The notes beneath the pieces were generated by a model. It was not told where the DNA came from and ran no database searches. It was given only the letters and a program-made list of their open reading frames with translations. A DNA stretch of 35,417 bases. It comes from an uncultured Verrucomicrobiota bacterium (GTDB lineage: Bacteria; Verrucomicrobiota; Verrucomicrobiia; Limisphaerales; UBA9464). Below, in pieces: positions 24,826 through 32,795 of this stretch. The position numbers and the translations under genes are program-made. The stretch spans positions 1 through 35,417 of the forward strand of contig CAIJLV010000041.1 in the NCBI GenBank assembly GCA_903821635.1. Reading direction: 5' to 3'. How positions within the stretch are numbered: position 1 is the stretch's first letter; every line of letters starts with the position of its first letter.

Positions 24826-26007
24826 ATGAACTGGTTGCGGCTGCTCCTGATTCTCGGCGGGGGGCTGGCGGTTACGGCCCAGCCGTCCACCCGCCCGTTC
24901 GCGCACGATTTTTCGCGGCCCAGCCCCGCCGTGCGCGACCTGAACGCCCTCCTCGAATCCATCCGCGTGGCCAACCAGGTTCCGGCGCTCGCCGGTGCCG
25001 TGGTGCGCTCGAACCAAGTGGTCGGCCTTGGCGCCGTGGGCCTGCGCCAAGCCGGCGTCTCCAATGCTCCCGTCACCCTTGAGGATCGGTGGCACCAAGG
25101 CTCGCTCACCAAATCCATGACCGCGACCCTCGCGGCGATCTTGGTTGAGGAAGGCAAACTGCGCTGGAACACCACGCTCGCAGAAACCTTTCCCACCCTC
25201 GCCCCACAAATGAATGCCCAGTGGCGGACGGTGACGCTGGAATGGCTCTGCGCGAACCGCAGCGGGGCGCCCGGAGAACTCCACGCCGGCGGCCTCTGGA
25301 ACGAGCTCTGGAACTTCACCGGCCCGCCCGTGGCCGCCCGCCGGCGATTGCTGGAAAAGCTAACCCACCAAGCGCCCCATTCCCCACCCGGCACAAAATA
25401 CGAATACTCCAATGCGGGCTTCGCCTTGGCCGGCCACGTGTTGGAAACCATCATGGGTCAGCCTTGGGAACGATTGCTGACGGAACGGCTCTTTAACCCG
25501 CTGGAAATGCGGTCCGCCGGTTTCGGCGTGCCGGCTACCCCGGGCCTAGTTGACCAACCGTGGGGCCATCACTTGGCCAATTCGCACCCGCTGCCCATCG
25601 CGCCCGGCCCCGGCGCTGACAATCCGCCCGCGATCGGCCCGGCCGCCACGGTGCATTGCAGTGTGCTTGACCTCGCGAAATACGCGGCGTTCCACCTTGC
25701 CGGTGAACAGGCGGACACCGCGTGGTTGCAGCGCGCCTCGTTCCAAAAACTGCACACCGCTGGGCCGGACAACGCCAACTACGCGCTCGGCTGGAACGTC
25801 GTGGACCGCCCTTGGGCCGGTGCCGGCAAGGCCCTCCACCATGCCGGCTCCAACACGCAGTGGTATTCTGTCATCTGGCTGGCTCCGGCGCGGCAATTCG
25901 GTGTGGTCGCCGTCTGCAACCTCGCCACCGCGGCCGGCCCCAATCCCGGGGCGACCGCGACCGATCAGATCGCGGCCCAGTTGATTCAGGAATTCCTCGG
26001 CCCCTAG
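24826..26007 (+). CDS. Exported serine hydrolase of the beta-lactamase/class C PBP fold
   Basis: A 393-residue protein with a signal peptide about 1-19 (MNWLRLLLILGGGLAVTAQP). The nucleophile motif SxxK appears as SLTK in HQGSLTKSMTATL, the Tyr motif as YSN in YEYSNAGFALAGHV, and the third motif as HAG in LHHAGSNTQWYS. These support a serine beta-lactamase-like hydrolase, which may be an esterase or D-alanyl peptidase rather than a resistance enzyme. The frame opens 25 codons earlier at 24751, but the signal peptide fixes ATG 24826. It starts 82 bp after the EboE gene and is convergent with the next gene, 9 bp between stops. Confidence 0.9.
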   Translation: MNWLRLLLILGGGLAVTAQPSTRPFAHDFSRPSPAVRDLNALLESIRVANQVPALAGAVVRSNQVVGLGAVGLRQAGVSNAPVTLEDRWHQGSLTKSMTATLAAILVEEGKLRWNTTLAETFPTLAPQMNAQWRTVTLEWLCANRSGAPGELHAGGLWNELWNFTGPPVAARRRLLEKLTHQAPHSPPGTKYEYSNAGFALAGHVLETIMGQPWERLLTERLFNPLEMRSAGFGVPATPGLVDQPWGHHLANSHPLPIAPGPGADNPPAIGPAATVHCSVLDLAKYAAFHLAGEQADTAWLQRASFQKLHTAGPDNANYALGWNVVDRPWAGAGKALHHAGSNTQWYSVIWLAPARQFGVVAVCNLATAAGPNPGATATDQIAAQLIQEFLGP

Positions 26008-26016
26008 GCCGGCGCC

Positions 26017-27330
26017 TCACTCGATCACCACGCGGCAAAAGCCAAAGGGCGGCACCGCGGGCGGCAGGTTCAGTCGTTGTTCCGTGAACTCGGCCACGCC
26101 AGTTGCCGGATACGTGAGCTGCCCTTGGGCGGGGCTCCAGTTTTGTTGGTCCGCACTCACTTCCACCCGGTAGGTGCGACCCGGCGCCGTGGTAAACCGC
26201 ACCTGCACCTGGCCATCCGCATCAAAGGTGGAAGCCAGCAAACGGAAGGCGCTGGCGGCCGCGAGTGGCTGGGTGCCGGTGGCATACTCGCGCCGGTTAT
26301 CGGCGCCATCGCCGTCGGGATCGGCTTCCGGCGTCGCCGTGATGTCGCCGAAATAAAACCGTTCCCAATCGTCGGGCAGGCCATCGGTGTCGCTGTCTTC
26401 GTCGGTGATCAGCGCCCCGTCGAGCTCCAGCTTCGGCGGATCGTAGAGGGCGTTTTCCTTGTTGGCGTAGAGCGGATACGAACCAAAGCCACCGTTGCCG
26501 GTGCCGCCGACGGTGGCTTGCTGAGCGGGCGAGAGCGAACTGATGAAGAAGCGCAGGCGGCCATTAGCGAGCGCTCCCTGCACATAGCCCACGACCAGCG
26601 GGTCGGTGAGGTCGAGCTCGAAGGTCAGCACGCTGTCTTCGGGCACCAGTTCCCCGGGCGCGGCGTTGGTGGTTTGCCCCACGGCCCACGGCCGGGCCTC
26701 GAACGGGGCGTTGGTCCACGTGGCGTTGGCTTGGCCGACGTGATTCGCTAGGTCGATCAATTCGCCGCGGGCATCGAACTGCGCGGCAAACGCATTCCGG
26801 GTGGCGATGGAGATGTTGCTGCTGGTGAAGGCGTTTAACGGACCGTAGGCGGAATTTTCCAAGAAGGTTTCGGCGGTGAACCCGCCCCGAAAACCGGCGC
26901 CGTATAGTTCTATGGGGCGCCCCAAGTCGCCATCGACGACGTAACCGGGCTGGTTCGTCATGTAGGTGACGTAACTGTCGTAGGTCGGGTCGTAGAAGAA
27001 GGTTTTGTCCCGCGAGACGGTCACCGACACGCGCACGCGCCGGAGGAGATACCGGGCCGGCGCGGCCTTCGGGGCCACCAAGGCGGCAGTGTCCCAGCCG
27101 AGGAGAAACTGGGCGTCCCGCGTGTCGAAGCGGGAATCAAACGAGGCAAAGGTCGAAGCGGTCACGCGGTTACCCGGCTCGAAATCGAACGGATACATCC
27201 ACCGGTCCAGCGTCGGTTGACCGATCCGGAGACCGAATTCGCCGCCGAGGGCACGCAACGCCACCAGCAGGCACAACAAAAACGCCGACCAGCGCACAGG
27301 CCGGTCGGCGAATGAGAAAGCGCTTTTCAC
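26017..27330 (-). CDS. Secreted protein with TSP3-like calcium-binding segment
   Basis: A 437-residue exported protein. It starts with GTG at 27330 (MKSAFSFADRPVRWSAF); a TTG three codons upstream at 27339 is possible. A hydrophobic segment FLLCLLVALRALG acts as signal peptide. The N-terminal ~300 residues are beta-rich and unrecognised. Then comes a thrombospondin-type-3-like acidic stretch (DEDSDTDGLPDDWERFYFGD and EADPDGDGADNRREYATGTQ), followed by a short beta-sandwich-like C-terminus with RTYRVEVSADQQNWSP. Such architecture is common in verrucomicrobial exported proteins. It follows the PEP-CTERM gene by about 20 bp and is probably co-transcribed. Function is unknown. Confidence 0.8.
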   Translation of the reverse strand: MKSAFSFADRPVRWSAFLLCLLVALRALGGEFGLRIGQPTLDRWMYPFDFEPGNRVTASTFASFDSRFDTRDAQFLLGWDTAALVAPKAAPARYLLRRVRVSVTVSRDKTFFYDPTYDSYVTYMTNQPGYVVDGDLGRPIELYGAGFRGGFTAETFLENSAYGPLNAFTSSNISIATRNAFAAQFDARGELIDLANHVGQANATWTNAPFEARPWAVGQTTNAAPGELVPEDSVLTFELDLTDPLVVGYVQGALANGRLRFFISSLSPAQQATVGGTGNGGFGSYPLYANKENALYDPPKLELDGALITDEDSDTDGLPDDWERFYFGDITATPEADPDGDGADNRREYATGTQPLAAASAFRLLASTFDADGQVQVRFTTAPGRTYRVEVSADQQNWSPAQGQLTYPATGVAEFTEQRLNLPPAVPPFGFCRVVIE

Positions 27331-27351
27331 GGCGCCCAAGGTGACACGGGT

Positions 27352-28002
27352 TCAGCGCCGGCGCCAGCCAGCGAAAACCACTAGGCCGAAGCCCGCAGCG
27401 GCCAGCGCCCAAGTTTGCGGCTCCGGCACGGAAGCGACGTCCAGGTGGGCGGCATCGAAACTGACGTCCGGGGACGCGGCGTTAAAACTGATCGTGAAAT
27501 CCGAAGCGTTTAGCCCCGTCAGGTCCCAGGACCAACTGGAGGAGACCGAAACCGCGCCCGGGCCGCCGCCCGCCACCGCGTTTTCCAATTGGGTGCGGGT
27601 CGCGCTCAGGGAACCGCTGCCGTAGTTCAGGCTGATGCTGGAGTAATCAAGTTCCAAGCCAACCGTCCGGGCTTGAAATACCACGGCACCGACCGGGCTC
27701 GACCCGTCGTAACTGACCGAGTAGGTCCCGACCGTCGGGGGCGGCCCCGCGTAGATGTTGCCCGAACCGGTGAGGAACGCGCCCGGGGTATTCTGTGCAA
27801 AGGTCGCATTCGCCGTGCTGCCGGCGAGGTCAGGGCTGTTGGCCCCGGTCGCAGCGGAAAACGCTTCCCAACCGGCGAAGCTGGTGCCCGCTTGACCACG
27901 GAACGAGGGGGCGACGAAGAAAGACGTGTTCGCCAACGATTGAGTAGCGCCGGCTGCCAACACGGCCCAGCCAGCAAGGAGTGTAGTTTTCGAAAAACTC
28001 AT
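27352..28002 (-). CDS. PEP-CTERM sorted surface protein
   Basis: A 216-residue exported protein. N-terminal signal MSFSKTTLLAGWAVLAAGATQSLA, then a Ser/Gly/Thr-rich beta domain. The C-terminal PEP-CTERM signal is VPEPQTWALAAAGFGLVVFA followed by GWRRR: a PEP motif, one hydrophobic helix and a basic tail. This signal is recognised by exosortase, usually in bacteria making exopolysaccharide; no exosortase gene is in the window. The frame continues back to 28170, but ATG 28002 gives the signal peptide directly. It is divergent from the alpha/beta hydrolase (154 bp). Confidence 0.9.
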   Translation of the reverse strand: MSFSKTTLLAGWAVLAAGATQSLANTSFFVAPSFRGQAGTSFAGWEAFSAATGANSPDLAGSTANATFAQNTPGAFLTGSGNIYAGPPPTVGTYSVSYDGSSPVGAVVFQARTVGLELDYSSISLNYGSGSLSATRTQLENAVAGGGPGAVSVSSSWSWDLTGLNASDFTISFNAASPDVSFDAAHLDVASVPEPQTWALAAAGFGLVVFAGWRRR

Positions 28003-28155
28003 GACGCGTGACAGTTTATCGGGAAGCCACCACCCGGCTAGTGGTGAATTGCCATTTCCTGTCGTCCCTTTGCCCACCGCGACTTTCTGCCGGATCGGGT
28101 GAGCCAAGTCACTTCCGCCTTTCGCCCGCGGACTCGCCTGCGGCATCCTGCCGGC

Positions 28156-29064
28156 ATGGCCCCGCTTCAATATCTGCTCTTCGGTCTCGCGCTAGCGGCG
28201 ACGCTCCTGACCCCACTGGCCGCCGAACCGCGCGTCGCCAGTCGCGCCGAAATCATCTACGGCCGCAAATTTGGCACGGCGCTCACTTTTGACGTCATCA
28301 AGCCCGCTCAACCCAACGGCTACGGTGTGCTTTACATGGTGTCCGGCGGCTTCTTCTCCAGCCACGAGGCCATCGACGGTTCCCTCAAGGGCGGACTGCT
28401 CACCCCGCTGCTCGAACGCGGCTACACCGTGTTCGCCGTCGTGCACGGTTCGCAACCGCGCTTCGTCATTCCCGAGATCACCGAAGACATCCATCGAGCC
28501 ATCCGCTTCATCCGCCACCATGCCGCCGATTACGGCGTAAATCCGGGCCAGTTCGGCATCTTTGGCGCCAGCGCCGGCGGTCACCTGTCACTGACCATGG
28601 GCACGCAGGGCGGACCCGGCAAAGCCGACGCCAAAGACCCCATCGACCGCGAATCCAGCGCCGTGCAAGCCGTCGCCGCCTTTTTTCCGCCCACCGATTA
28701 CCTGAATTGGCGCAACCCGGGCGATGACGCCGTGGGCGTGGGCGTGCTCAAAGACTTCAAACCCGCGTTCGGCGCCCGCAGCGACACCGCCGAAAGCCGC
28801 GCCGTCTTCGGCCGGGAAATTTCGCCGCTCTACTTCATCAAACCGACGCTGCCGCCCACGCTCCTGATCCACGGCGACGCCGACCAACTCGTGCCCATCT
28901 ACCAAGCGGAAATCTTCCTGAAACAGGCCGAACACGCCGGCGTAAAGGCACCCGTGAAACTAATCCGCAAACCCGGCCTCCTCCACGGCTGGCCGGGCCT
29001 CGACCGGGACGTCGCCACCTTTGCGGAGTGGTTCGACGAACACCTGCGCGGAGTGAAGAAGTAA
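28156..29064 (+). CDS. Exported alpha/beta hydrolase (esterase-like)
   Basis: A 302-residue alpha/beta hydrolase with a signal peptide about 1-23 (MAPLQYLLFGLALAATLLTPLAA). The nucleophile elbow is GASAGG in FGIFGASAGGHLSLTM. The acid residue is likely Asp in LLIHGDADQLVPIYQ, and the His is in LLHGWPG. A HG-type oxyanion region (VHGSQPRF) precedes the elbow. Such proteins are often feruloyl or acetyl esterases or BD-FAE-like enzymes; the substrate is not given by the sequence. ATG 28156 is preferred over 28099 because it starts the signal peptide. The GNAT gene begins 20 bp after the stop. Confidence 0.9.
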   Translation: MAPLQYLLFGLALAATLLTPLAAEPRVASRAEIIYGRKFGTALTFDVIKPAQPNGYGVLYMVSGGFFSSHEAIDGSLKGGLLTPLLERGYTVFAVVHGSQPRFVIPEITEDIHRAIRFIRHHAADYGVNPGQFGIFGASAGGHLSLTMGTQGGPGKADAKDPIDRESSAVQAVAAFFPPTDYLNWRNPGDDAVGVGVLKDFKPAFGARSDTAESRAVFGREISPLYFIKPTLPPTLLIHGDADQLVPIYQAEIFLKQAEHAGVKAPVKLIRKPGLLHGWPGLDRDVATFAEWFDEHLRGVKK

Positions 29065-29084
29065 GGTTGCCTCACCGCCGCCTC

Positions 29085-29798
29085 ATGCCTGCCCACCCCT
29101 TTCCCCAGCCCCAGTCCGTAGGCGAAGCCCTCCCCCACTGGCAACCACCGGCCTGGCCGCCCCGAACCCCGCTCACCGGTCGTTATTGTCGGCTAGAACC
29201 GCTGGTGCCGGAACGCCACGCGGCCGAACTCAACGCGGCCAACTCGCTCGATACCGAGGGCCGCCTCTGGACCTATCTCCCTTACGGACCGTTTCCGAAT
29301 TTCGGGAGCTATCGGGCTTGGCTGGAGACGCAATGTGCCGGCGACGACCCGTTATTCTTCGCCATCATAGACGCGACCAGCGGGTGGGCCGTGGGCGTCG
29401 CCAGTTACCTGCGGATCGTCCCGGCCAGCGGCTCCATTGAGGTCGGGCACCTCGGGTATTCGCCACGCTTGCAACGCACCCCGGCCGCCACCGAAGCGAT
29501 GTTTCTCCTCATGGCGCAGGCGTTTGCGCTCGGTTATCGCCGCTACGAATGGAAGTGCGACGCCCTCAACGCGCCTTCCCGCGCCGCGGCCCTGCGCTTG
29601 GGTTTCACCTTCGAGGGCATCTTTCGGCAGGCCACGGTCGTCAAAGGCCGAAACCGCGACACGGCGTGGTATTCGCTCCTCGACTCGGAATGGCCCGCCC
29701 GCCGAGCCGCCTTGGAGCGCTGGCTCGCGCCGGACAATTTCGCCGCCGACGGCCGGCAGCGGCTGCGGCTTTCAGAACTCACCGCCCGCCCCGATTGA
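29085..29798 (+). CDS. GNAT family N-acetyltransferase (RimJ/RimL-like)
   Basis: A 237-residue acetyl-CoA-dependent acyltransferase. Typical RimL-like features are LEPLVPERHAAEL at the start of the fold, VGVASYLRIVPASGSIEVGH, the acetyl-CoA-binding loop near LGYSPRLQRTPAATEAMFLL, and the late YEWKCDALNAPSRAAALRLG motif followed by FTFEGIFRQ. ATG 29085 is used; the open frame from 29028 overlaps the previous gene's end. Likely substrates are small molecules or a protein N-terminus. A hairpin follows the stop immediately. Confidence 0.92.
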   Translation: MPAHPFPQPQSVGEALPHWQPPAWPPRTPLTGRYCRLEPLVPERHAAELNAANSLDTEGRLWTYLPYGPFPNFGSYRAWLETQCAGDDPLFFAIIDATSGWAVGVASYLRIVPASGSIEVGHLGYSPRLQRTPAATEAMFLLMAQAFALGYRRYEWKCDALNAPSRAAALRLGFTFEGIFRQATVVKGRNRDTAWYSLLDSEWPARRAALERWLAPDNFAADGRQRLRLSELTARPD

Positions 29799-29816
29799 GC
29801 CAGCCGCAGGGTTGGC
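29799..29816. terminator. Hairpin between convergent GNAT and aldolase genes
   Basis: GCCAGCC-GCAG-GGTTGGC forms a 7-bp stem with one G-T pair and a tetraloop, starting at the base after the GNAT stop. There is no T-tract on the plus strand, so termination efficiency is uncertain. Position between convergent genes suits a terminator. Confidence 0.35.
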
Positions 29817-29864
29817 GAACGGTTGGCTAGGGACAGCCTCGCCCCGCCCGGCGGTTACCGCGTC

Positions 29865-30551
29865 TCAGCGGTTGGCCGGCGCGCTCGCGGCATAGGCCTC
29901 AACGAAGCGGACCGCCTGCTGCCGAAACCAATCCCAGTTGCCCGCGGCAACTTGGCGCGGATCAAACAACGGACTACCCACCCCAAAGGCATCGGCCCCG
30001 GCCTGCCGGAACGCCGGCAGCGTCTCCACCGTCACGCCGCCGGTGGGCATCAGCGGGATCTCCGGGAACGGCGCCTTCACCGCCCGGATGTGCCCGGGAC
30101 CGAATTGGTCGGCGGGAAACACCTTCACCATGGTCGCCCCGAGGCGCCACGCGGTGAGGATTTCTGTGGGCGTCAGCGCGCCCGGCATGACCGGCACGCC
30201 GCACTCCACACAGCCGCGGATTACTTCCGGAATCACCGCCGGAGTGACGATGAATGACGCGCCCGCCGCCAGCGCCCGGTGCAATTCAGCCACCGTCGTC
30301 ACCGTGCCGGCCCCGACGTTGCCGCGATCGCCCACCAGCTCACGGACCACGCGGATCAACTCTTCGGCCCCGGCGGAATTCATCGTCACTTCAAAGTTAA
30401 CCAAGCCACCCGCCAGCGCGGCCGGCACCATGCGTTCGACTTGGTCCCGCGGGAAAAACCGCAGAATGCCGACGAGGGGCAGTTGTTCGAACTGGGCTTC
30501 GTTAAATTTTTGATTCATGCGGACCGCGCCAGACTGCGTTTCGCGAGCCAT
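29865..30551 (-). CDS. dgoA: KDPGal/KDPG-type aldolase
   Basis: A 228-residue class I aldolase of the Eda/DgoA family, which cleaves 2-dehydro-3-deoxy-6-phospho-galactonate or -gluconate to pyruvate and glyceraldehyde 3-phosphate. From ATG 30551: Arg31 in VGILR, Glu54 in NFEVTMNS, the phosphate-binding GAGTV, and the Schiff-base Lys143 in MVKVFPADQFGPGHI. MPTGGV closes the barrel. The start at 30551 abuts the kinase stop exactly (TAA then ATG); an alternative ATG at 30518 would remove 11 residues and fits typical family N-termini. The adjacent dgoK-type kinase favours the galactonate version, but Eda and DgoA overlap in sequence. Confidence 0.9.
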   Translation of the reverse strand: MARETQSGAVRMNQKFNEAQFEQLPLVGILRFFPRDQVERMVPAALAGGLVNFEVTMNSAGAEELIRVVRELVGDRGNVGAGTVTTVAELHRALAAGASFIVTPAVIPEVIRGCVECGVPVMPGALTPTEILTAWRLGATMVKVFPADQFGPGHIRAVKAPFPEIPLMPTGGVTVETLPAFRQAGADAFGVGSPLFDPRQVAAGNWDWFRQQAVRFVEAYAASAPANR

Positions 30552-31472
30552 TTACACCAGCCCGACGGCGGCGGCCTTTCCAGAATCAAGGAGGTGACGC
30601 AGGAGCACGGCTTGCCCCCGCGCCGCCAGCGGTTCGGCCGCGACGGTTTGCCAACGGGCGGAGAGTCCCCAAGCTTCGGCCGCCAGAGTGTAGGCGGCGC
30701 GCAACGCTCCACTGGCGGCGACGATCACCGGCTCGGTCGTCGCCGCTACGGTCGCGAGTTCTGCCCCGATGAGCAGCCCACTGAGAAAGGCCGCGTTGGC
30801 CGGGGCCGCCTGCTGGTCGAGCACCTGCCGAGTGCGCACCCGAAAGAGGGCGGCGGAAAGGGGCCGGCGCTGCGCCTCGCCAACGCCTTCGAGGAACGCG
30901 GTGCGCTCTAGCGGCGCCGTCGGGTCCGTCGAATGACGGAGCACGCTATGGCGGGTCAGCAGGTCGAAGAGTTCGCCCGTCAGGTAAGTGGTCACGCCGG
31001 TAATCTCGCCGGCGACGACGGTGAGATGTTTGGAGTGCGTGCCGGGCAGGATGAATTGGGCGCGGGCGGGCAAGGCGTCGCCAAGTGTCGCGGCGAGCCC
31101 GAGCGCCTGGGTTTCTTCACCGCGCACCATGTCCGCCGCGCCGCGAAACCCGGAAATCAGCAGCACGCGTTCCTCCAGCCAAGCCCAGACGGCGTCTCGG
31201 CCATCGAGGGCAAACGGGAGCCGGGCGTAGGGCAATTCGCGCCAGCCAAGGGTTGAGCTGGCCATGCCGGAAATCACGACGGGCAATTCCACCGGCGCGC
31301 CAAGTTGAGCCAACCCCCGCGCCAGCGTCGCGCGAAAGGCCGCCGCCCGATCACCGCCCGCGGCGGCGAGTTTCGCCGCCCCGTCCTCCGTGCACACCTC
31401 GGCAGTGGCCGGGCCACCGAGCCAGCGGAGGCGGAAATGGGTGGTGCCCCAATCGCAACTGAGGAAGTTCAT
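30552..31472 (-). CDS. dgoK: 2-dehydro-3-deoxygalactonokinase
   Basis: A 306-residue DgoK-family sugar-acid kinase that phosphorylates 2-dehydro-3-deoxy-galactonate using ATP. The N-terminal MNFLSCDWGTTHFRLRWLGG carries the actin-like phosphate motif. The family segment ISGMASSTLGWRELPYARLP and the diagnostic LPGTHSKHLTVVAGEITGVT are present. The open frame begins at 31535, but ATG 31472 gives the standard N-terminus. Its stop is contiguous with the aldolase start, so the two are probably translated together. The lactonase gene lies 75 bp upstream on the same strand. Confidence 0.93.
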   Translation of the reverse strand: MNFLSCDWGTTHFRLRWLGGPATAEVCTEDGAAKLAAAGGDRAAAFRATLARGLAQLGAPVELPVVISGMASSTLGWRELPYARLPFALDGRDAVWAWLEERVLLISGFRGAADMVRGEETQALGLAATLGDALPARAQFILPGTHSKHLTVVAGEITGVTTYLTGELFDLLTRHSVLRHSTDPTAPLERTAFLEGVGEAQRRPLSAALFRVRTRQVLDQQAAPANAAFLSGLLIGAELATVAATTEPVIVAASGALRAAYTLAAEAWGLSARWQTVAAEPLAARGQAVLLRHLLDSGKAAAVGLV

Positions 31473-31547
31473 GCCGGTGATTGTTCGTTCTGTCGTTTCA
31501 GGTGGGGTCGAGACGCAGTGAGTCCGCAGCGCCAAACCGGTTCATCC

Positions 31548-32447
31548 TCAACGCCGCCACCGAGCCCATTCGAGACCCGGCCGATCCACGCGAAATTGCA
31601 CCAACCGCCGCTCCTTGGCTTCGGTGACATAGGCGGTGCAGCCGTCCGGACCCCCAAAGCAGAGGTTCGTGGGATTTGGCCCCAATACCTCAATTTCCCG
31701 CAGAATTTCGCCCTCCGGCGAAAGTTTCACGACGGTGCCTCGACCATGCCGCGTGACGTAAAGGTTGCCGTCCACATCGCAGCGCATGCCGTCGAAGCCG
31801 AAATCCTCAAACCGCTTGAACAGGCGGCGATTTTTTAGCCGTCCGTGGGCGGTAATCTCGAACGCCCAGATCCGGCGGTGCCCGCTCTCGTTTACGTAGA
31901 GGGTTTTTCCGTCGGGGCTGACTTCGATTCCGTTGGTCGTGCCCAAGTCGCCGACTTCGCGGTGCACGTGGCCTTCGGGGGTGATGCGCCAGACTTGGCC
32001 CGTGCCGCGTTTCCAGTTGGGATCGCTGGCGTAAAGCGTGCCGTCGGGAGCGAGCGCCAAATCGTTGGGCTGGTTCATCGCAGCGTGGTGCGCAAAGACC
32101 CGAAACGTGCGGGTGACCGGGTCCACGCGAAACACGTTGTGCCCCGTGTAGTCCGCCACATACATCAGGCCAAACCGATCGAACCGGATGCCGTTGCCGG
32201 CGGATTTGCCGGGCAAGGTGATGAACAGTTCCGCCCGGCCGTCGGGGGTGACGCGGGCGAGATTCTGCGGCTCGCGAAAGCTCACGCAGTAAATGTTCCC
32301 CGCCCGATCACAGGCCGGACCCTCGATCCCTTGGGTGAAATCGCCCGCGGTCAACGCGGTGGCCACAAACAGCGCTTCAGCCCGCCCGGCGGGTGCGGCG
32401 GCAAAAAGAGTGATGAACCCGGCGAGGGCGAGGGAAACGACCTTCAT
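31548..32447 (-). CDS. Exported SMP-30/gluconolactonase-family lactonase
   Basis: A 299-residue six-bladed beta-propeller of the SMP-30/gluconolactonase family. Signal peptide MKVVSLALAGFITLFAAAPA. Metal-binding positions are indicated by the Glu in GIEGPACDRAGNIYCVSF, the Asn in MNQPNDLALAPDG and the Asn in TTNGIEVSPDGKTLYVNES. It would hydrolyse a sugar lactone to the aldonate in the periplasm. Placement ahead of dgoK and dgoA suggests galactono- or gluconolactone; the real substrate is uncertain. The start at 32447 replaces an earlier start at 32516 that adds 23 residues before the signal peptide. Confidence 0.88.
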   Translation of the reverse strand: MKVVSLALAGFITLFAAAPAGRAEALFVATALTAGDFTQGIEGPACDRAGNIYCVSFREPQNLARVTPDGRAELFITLPGKSAGNGIRFDRFGLMYVADYTGHNVFRVDPVTRTFRVFAHHAAMNQPNDLALAPDGTLYASDPNWKRGTGQVWRITPEGHVHREVGDLGTTNGIEVSPDGKTLYVNESGHRRIWAFEITAHGRLKNRRLFKRFEDFGFDGMRCDVDGNLYVTRHGRGTVVKLSPEGEILREIEVLGPNPTNLCFGGPDGCTAYVTEAKERRLVQFRVDRPGLEWARWRR

Positions 32448-32795
32448 TCTGGGCCGCGGTGCTACCCGATTCAACCGGCCAACGCCAGTCCCGGAACGCC
32501 CCCAGCGACGGAGCACCGCGGCGGAGCAGAGAATTTAAGCCTTCAGTCGGGCCCGGTTTCAGTTTCGCCACGCGTTTTCAGGGGCCGCCACCCAGTCGCC
32601 ACACAAAGCCTCGCGTTCACCCCGGAGAAACACCCACTGATCCCCGCCCGTGGCCGATTTTTGGCCCAAGGCCGCGGCCAAGTCTGGCGCGCCAATGAGC
32701 AACCGAAGTCAAGCGAGCCCCGCGTGGGGGAGCGATGCTGGAAATGGTTCATTCCGGAAACCGTCGCCGGCAGTTCCCCGCCCCCTGCAAGCATT
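32448..32795. other. Divergent intergenic region between lactonase and glycine-rich repeat protein
   Basis: A 348-bp spacer with no convincing gene. Several short GC palindromes are present (for example around 32670-32690), as expected by chance in GC-rich DNA. The region must contain promoters for the minus-strand sugar-acid operon and the plus-strand repeat protein, but I cannot place -35/-10 elements. Confidence 0.4.
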
